Positions 50,395 to 51,741 of a DNA stretch of 51,741 nucleotides are shown one piece after another. Source of the stretch: Oscillatoriales cyanobacterium (GTDB taxonomy: Bacteria > Cyanobacteriota > Cyanobacteriia > Cyanobacteriales > Laspinemataceae); the NCBI GenBank assembly GCA_011390955.1, contig JAABRM010000053.1, forward strand, positions 1 to 51,741, read 5' to 3'. Below the pieces are notes generated by a model. The model made no database searches. It had not been told where the DNA came from and was given only the letters and a program-made list of their open reading frames with translations. How positions within the stretch are numbered: position 1 is the first letter of the stretch; every line of letters starts with the position of its first letter. The translations under genes were made by a program, and so were the position numbers.

Positions 50395-51741
50395 TCACTC
50401 CGAGTCAGCTTATTGAGGAGTTGGGAAATTTACCATGAAAGCGCTAAAAGTTTGGTAGATAGAAAAAAACAATAGCAGAATATTTGATTCCGCTATTGTC
50501 GCCGACTACCAATGGTTTATTGGGTTGCGGTATCCGTGGCTGAGGCGTTATTTTGGGATGGATTGAGTTACGATCGCTCGCAAATTTATGGGTTTTGTTC
50601 TTTTAGATATTGTTGATAAACAGGGTTTAGCTGAAATAATCTTTGTTTTTCCCGTTGGATATCCGCCAAAAATAACCGTCGTCTTAGAGATTTCACGCCA
50701 TTTAATAAGTCTGAATCCGCTAAATTAAGTTTTTGGCCAAGTTGCGGTAAACTGACTGGCGCATCAACCGCTGTAAACTGAATCATAATCGCCTGTTCTT
50801 GTGGGGTTAATCGCTGCCATTGTCGCTGGATGGCTGCTTTCAAAGCGTCGCAAATAATCAAGCTTCGATATTCTAGGAAATCAGCAACATTCCCGGCAAA
50901 TAAATCCTGAATCATCATCGCAGTCATCTCTAACCAAAGCGGATTACCTTGGTAGAGATTAATTAGCTTTTCCCACTGGTCTTCATCGGATAATTCATAT
51001 TGTTTTAAGATTTCTTTCGCGGCAATGCCTAAACTATTTAATACTAATGAGCGAACTGAGCGATCGCCTTTTTTCAACTGGGTAAATTCTTGGAGTTGTT
51101 CAGCACTTATTAATAAGAAACAACTGGAGTGTTCTATTTCAGCAATTCGTTTAAAAAATAGCGGATAATTTTCCAGAGATGGTTGATATTCCCCAGCCAA
51201 TTTTCCTGGGCTAAACAGCATTTCCACATCATCCAGGATAATCAAGCATCGATGCTGGCGGAGATATTTGAGGAGTTGGGAAATTTTGCTTTCAAGCTAT
51301 TGGGGAATTTCTGTGGGTTTGCCGAAGTTTTCTAGCAGGTTGGTGAGGGTAGTTTCTAGGGTGGGAGAAAAGCAAAGGGTTTGATAGATAATATAGTCAA
51401 AATTGCTCTTGATTTGGTTAATTAGCCGGAGAGATAGCGCGGTTTTACCGATGCCACTCATACCCAGAATTTGCACAATCCGGCAACGGTCTTGTACTAT
51501 CCAATGTTCTAGGGTGTTCAGTTCGGTGGTGCGACTGTAGCAAGTAAGAATAGCCGGTGCATCATCTAAGTTTATCTGGGGTTCAGTTGGGGTGTCTGGG
51601 GAGGGTTGGGAAGATGTGGGCGATCGCTCTTGGTCAGTAAAAATATTAATATTATTGATCGTCGGATTAGTATGACAGATTCCTGAAATTTGTGCTGGTG
51701 AAAAATTATTACTATTACTTTTGTTTAGACTCTTAAATACA
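50395..51741. repeat. Terminal inverted repeat, right arm
   Basis: Reverse complement of 1..1347 with scattered substitutions. Just left of it, the gene-free 50140..50394 contains a further ~55-bp inverted match (50243..50298 to 1981..2033), so the homology between both flanks once went further. Confidence 0.95.
50586..51740 (-). pseudogene. NB-ARC ATPase, 5'-truncated, with nonsense codon
   Basis: Right-arm copy of the gene at 2..1174. Walker A GMSGIGKT (bases ~51441-51464) and Walker B LIILDDV are intact, but between them CAG has become TAG (51297-51299, in the context EIPQ-stop-LESK). It also stops seven residues earlier at the end (KEQNP-stop). As sequenced it can only make a 219-residue C-terminal piece without Walker A. 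Edge-truncated like its partner. Confidence 0.85.

Noticed and set aside
1-51741. tRNA or rRNA genes
   Set aside because: None recognised by eye on either strand.

Overview
The window looks like filamentous cyanobacterial DNA, probably an Oscillatoriales-type genome. The HIP1 palindrome GCGATCGC is everywhere, there is a plant-type zeta-carotene desaturase, a PatD homologue, a probable hormogonium-polysaccharide glycosyltransferase trio, S-layer-homology proteins, and very many short dispersed repeats. The two ends of the window are the same 1347-bp sequence in opposite orientation (1..1347 and 50395..51741), each carrying an NB-ARC ATPase gene cut off at the same base. The window is therefore most likely a whole contig that ends in a genomic repeat.

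Layout. 0-6 kb: 5'-truncated NB-ARC gene, a small retropepsin/PIN chimera, a DUF5678 gene and four tandem Uma2-family genes with variable heptad tails. 6-11 kb: two long paralogues with six SLH domains each, one also with a DUF1565 beta-helix. 11-20 kb: an SGNH-like secreted protein, two unlisted small membrane proteins, a ~1.2-kb stretch with two homologous RNA-like elements, a TPR protein, a pilC-like gene and conserved hypotheticals. 20-23 kb: zds and a LysM-M23 peptidase. 23-34 kb: an accessory conflict/signalling island, all on the minus strand. It holds an E2-like gene followed by a JAB-E1 fusion (a ubiquitin-like conjugation module with no visible ubiquitin-like gene), a sigma-like/DUF1822/CHAT set interrupted by a toxin-antitoxin pair, and a TPR-CHAT protease. 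34.4-35.1 kb: eleven tandem 63-bp hairpin units. 35-39 kb: three glycosyltransferases in one direction. 39-43.3 kb: a toxin/antitoxin island packed with seven copies of one palindromic repeat. 43-49 kb: dipeptide-type ABC ATPase, zinc-ribbon protein, patD and the bifunctional (p)ppGpp synthetase/hydrolase. 49-51.7 kb: a PIN toxin gene split by two adjacent MITE-like elements, its AbrB-type antitoxin, and the second NB-ARC copy, which carries a nonsense codon.

How parts fit. Housekeeping genes (zds, rsh, patD, pilC, M23 peptidase, ABC ATPase) are separated by accessory blocks rich in repeats, decayed genes and toxin modules. Several accessory genes carry single in-frame stops (DUF433, RelE-type toxin, right NB-ARC copy), pointing to active decay. 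All assignments come from reading motifs by eye; no database search was run.
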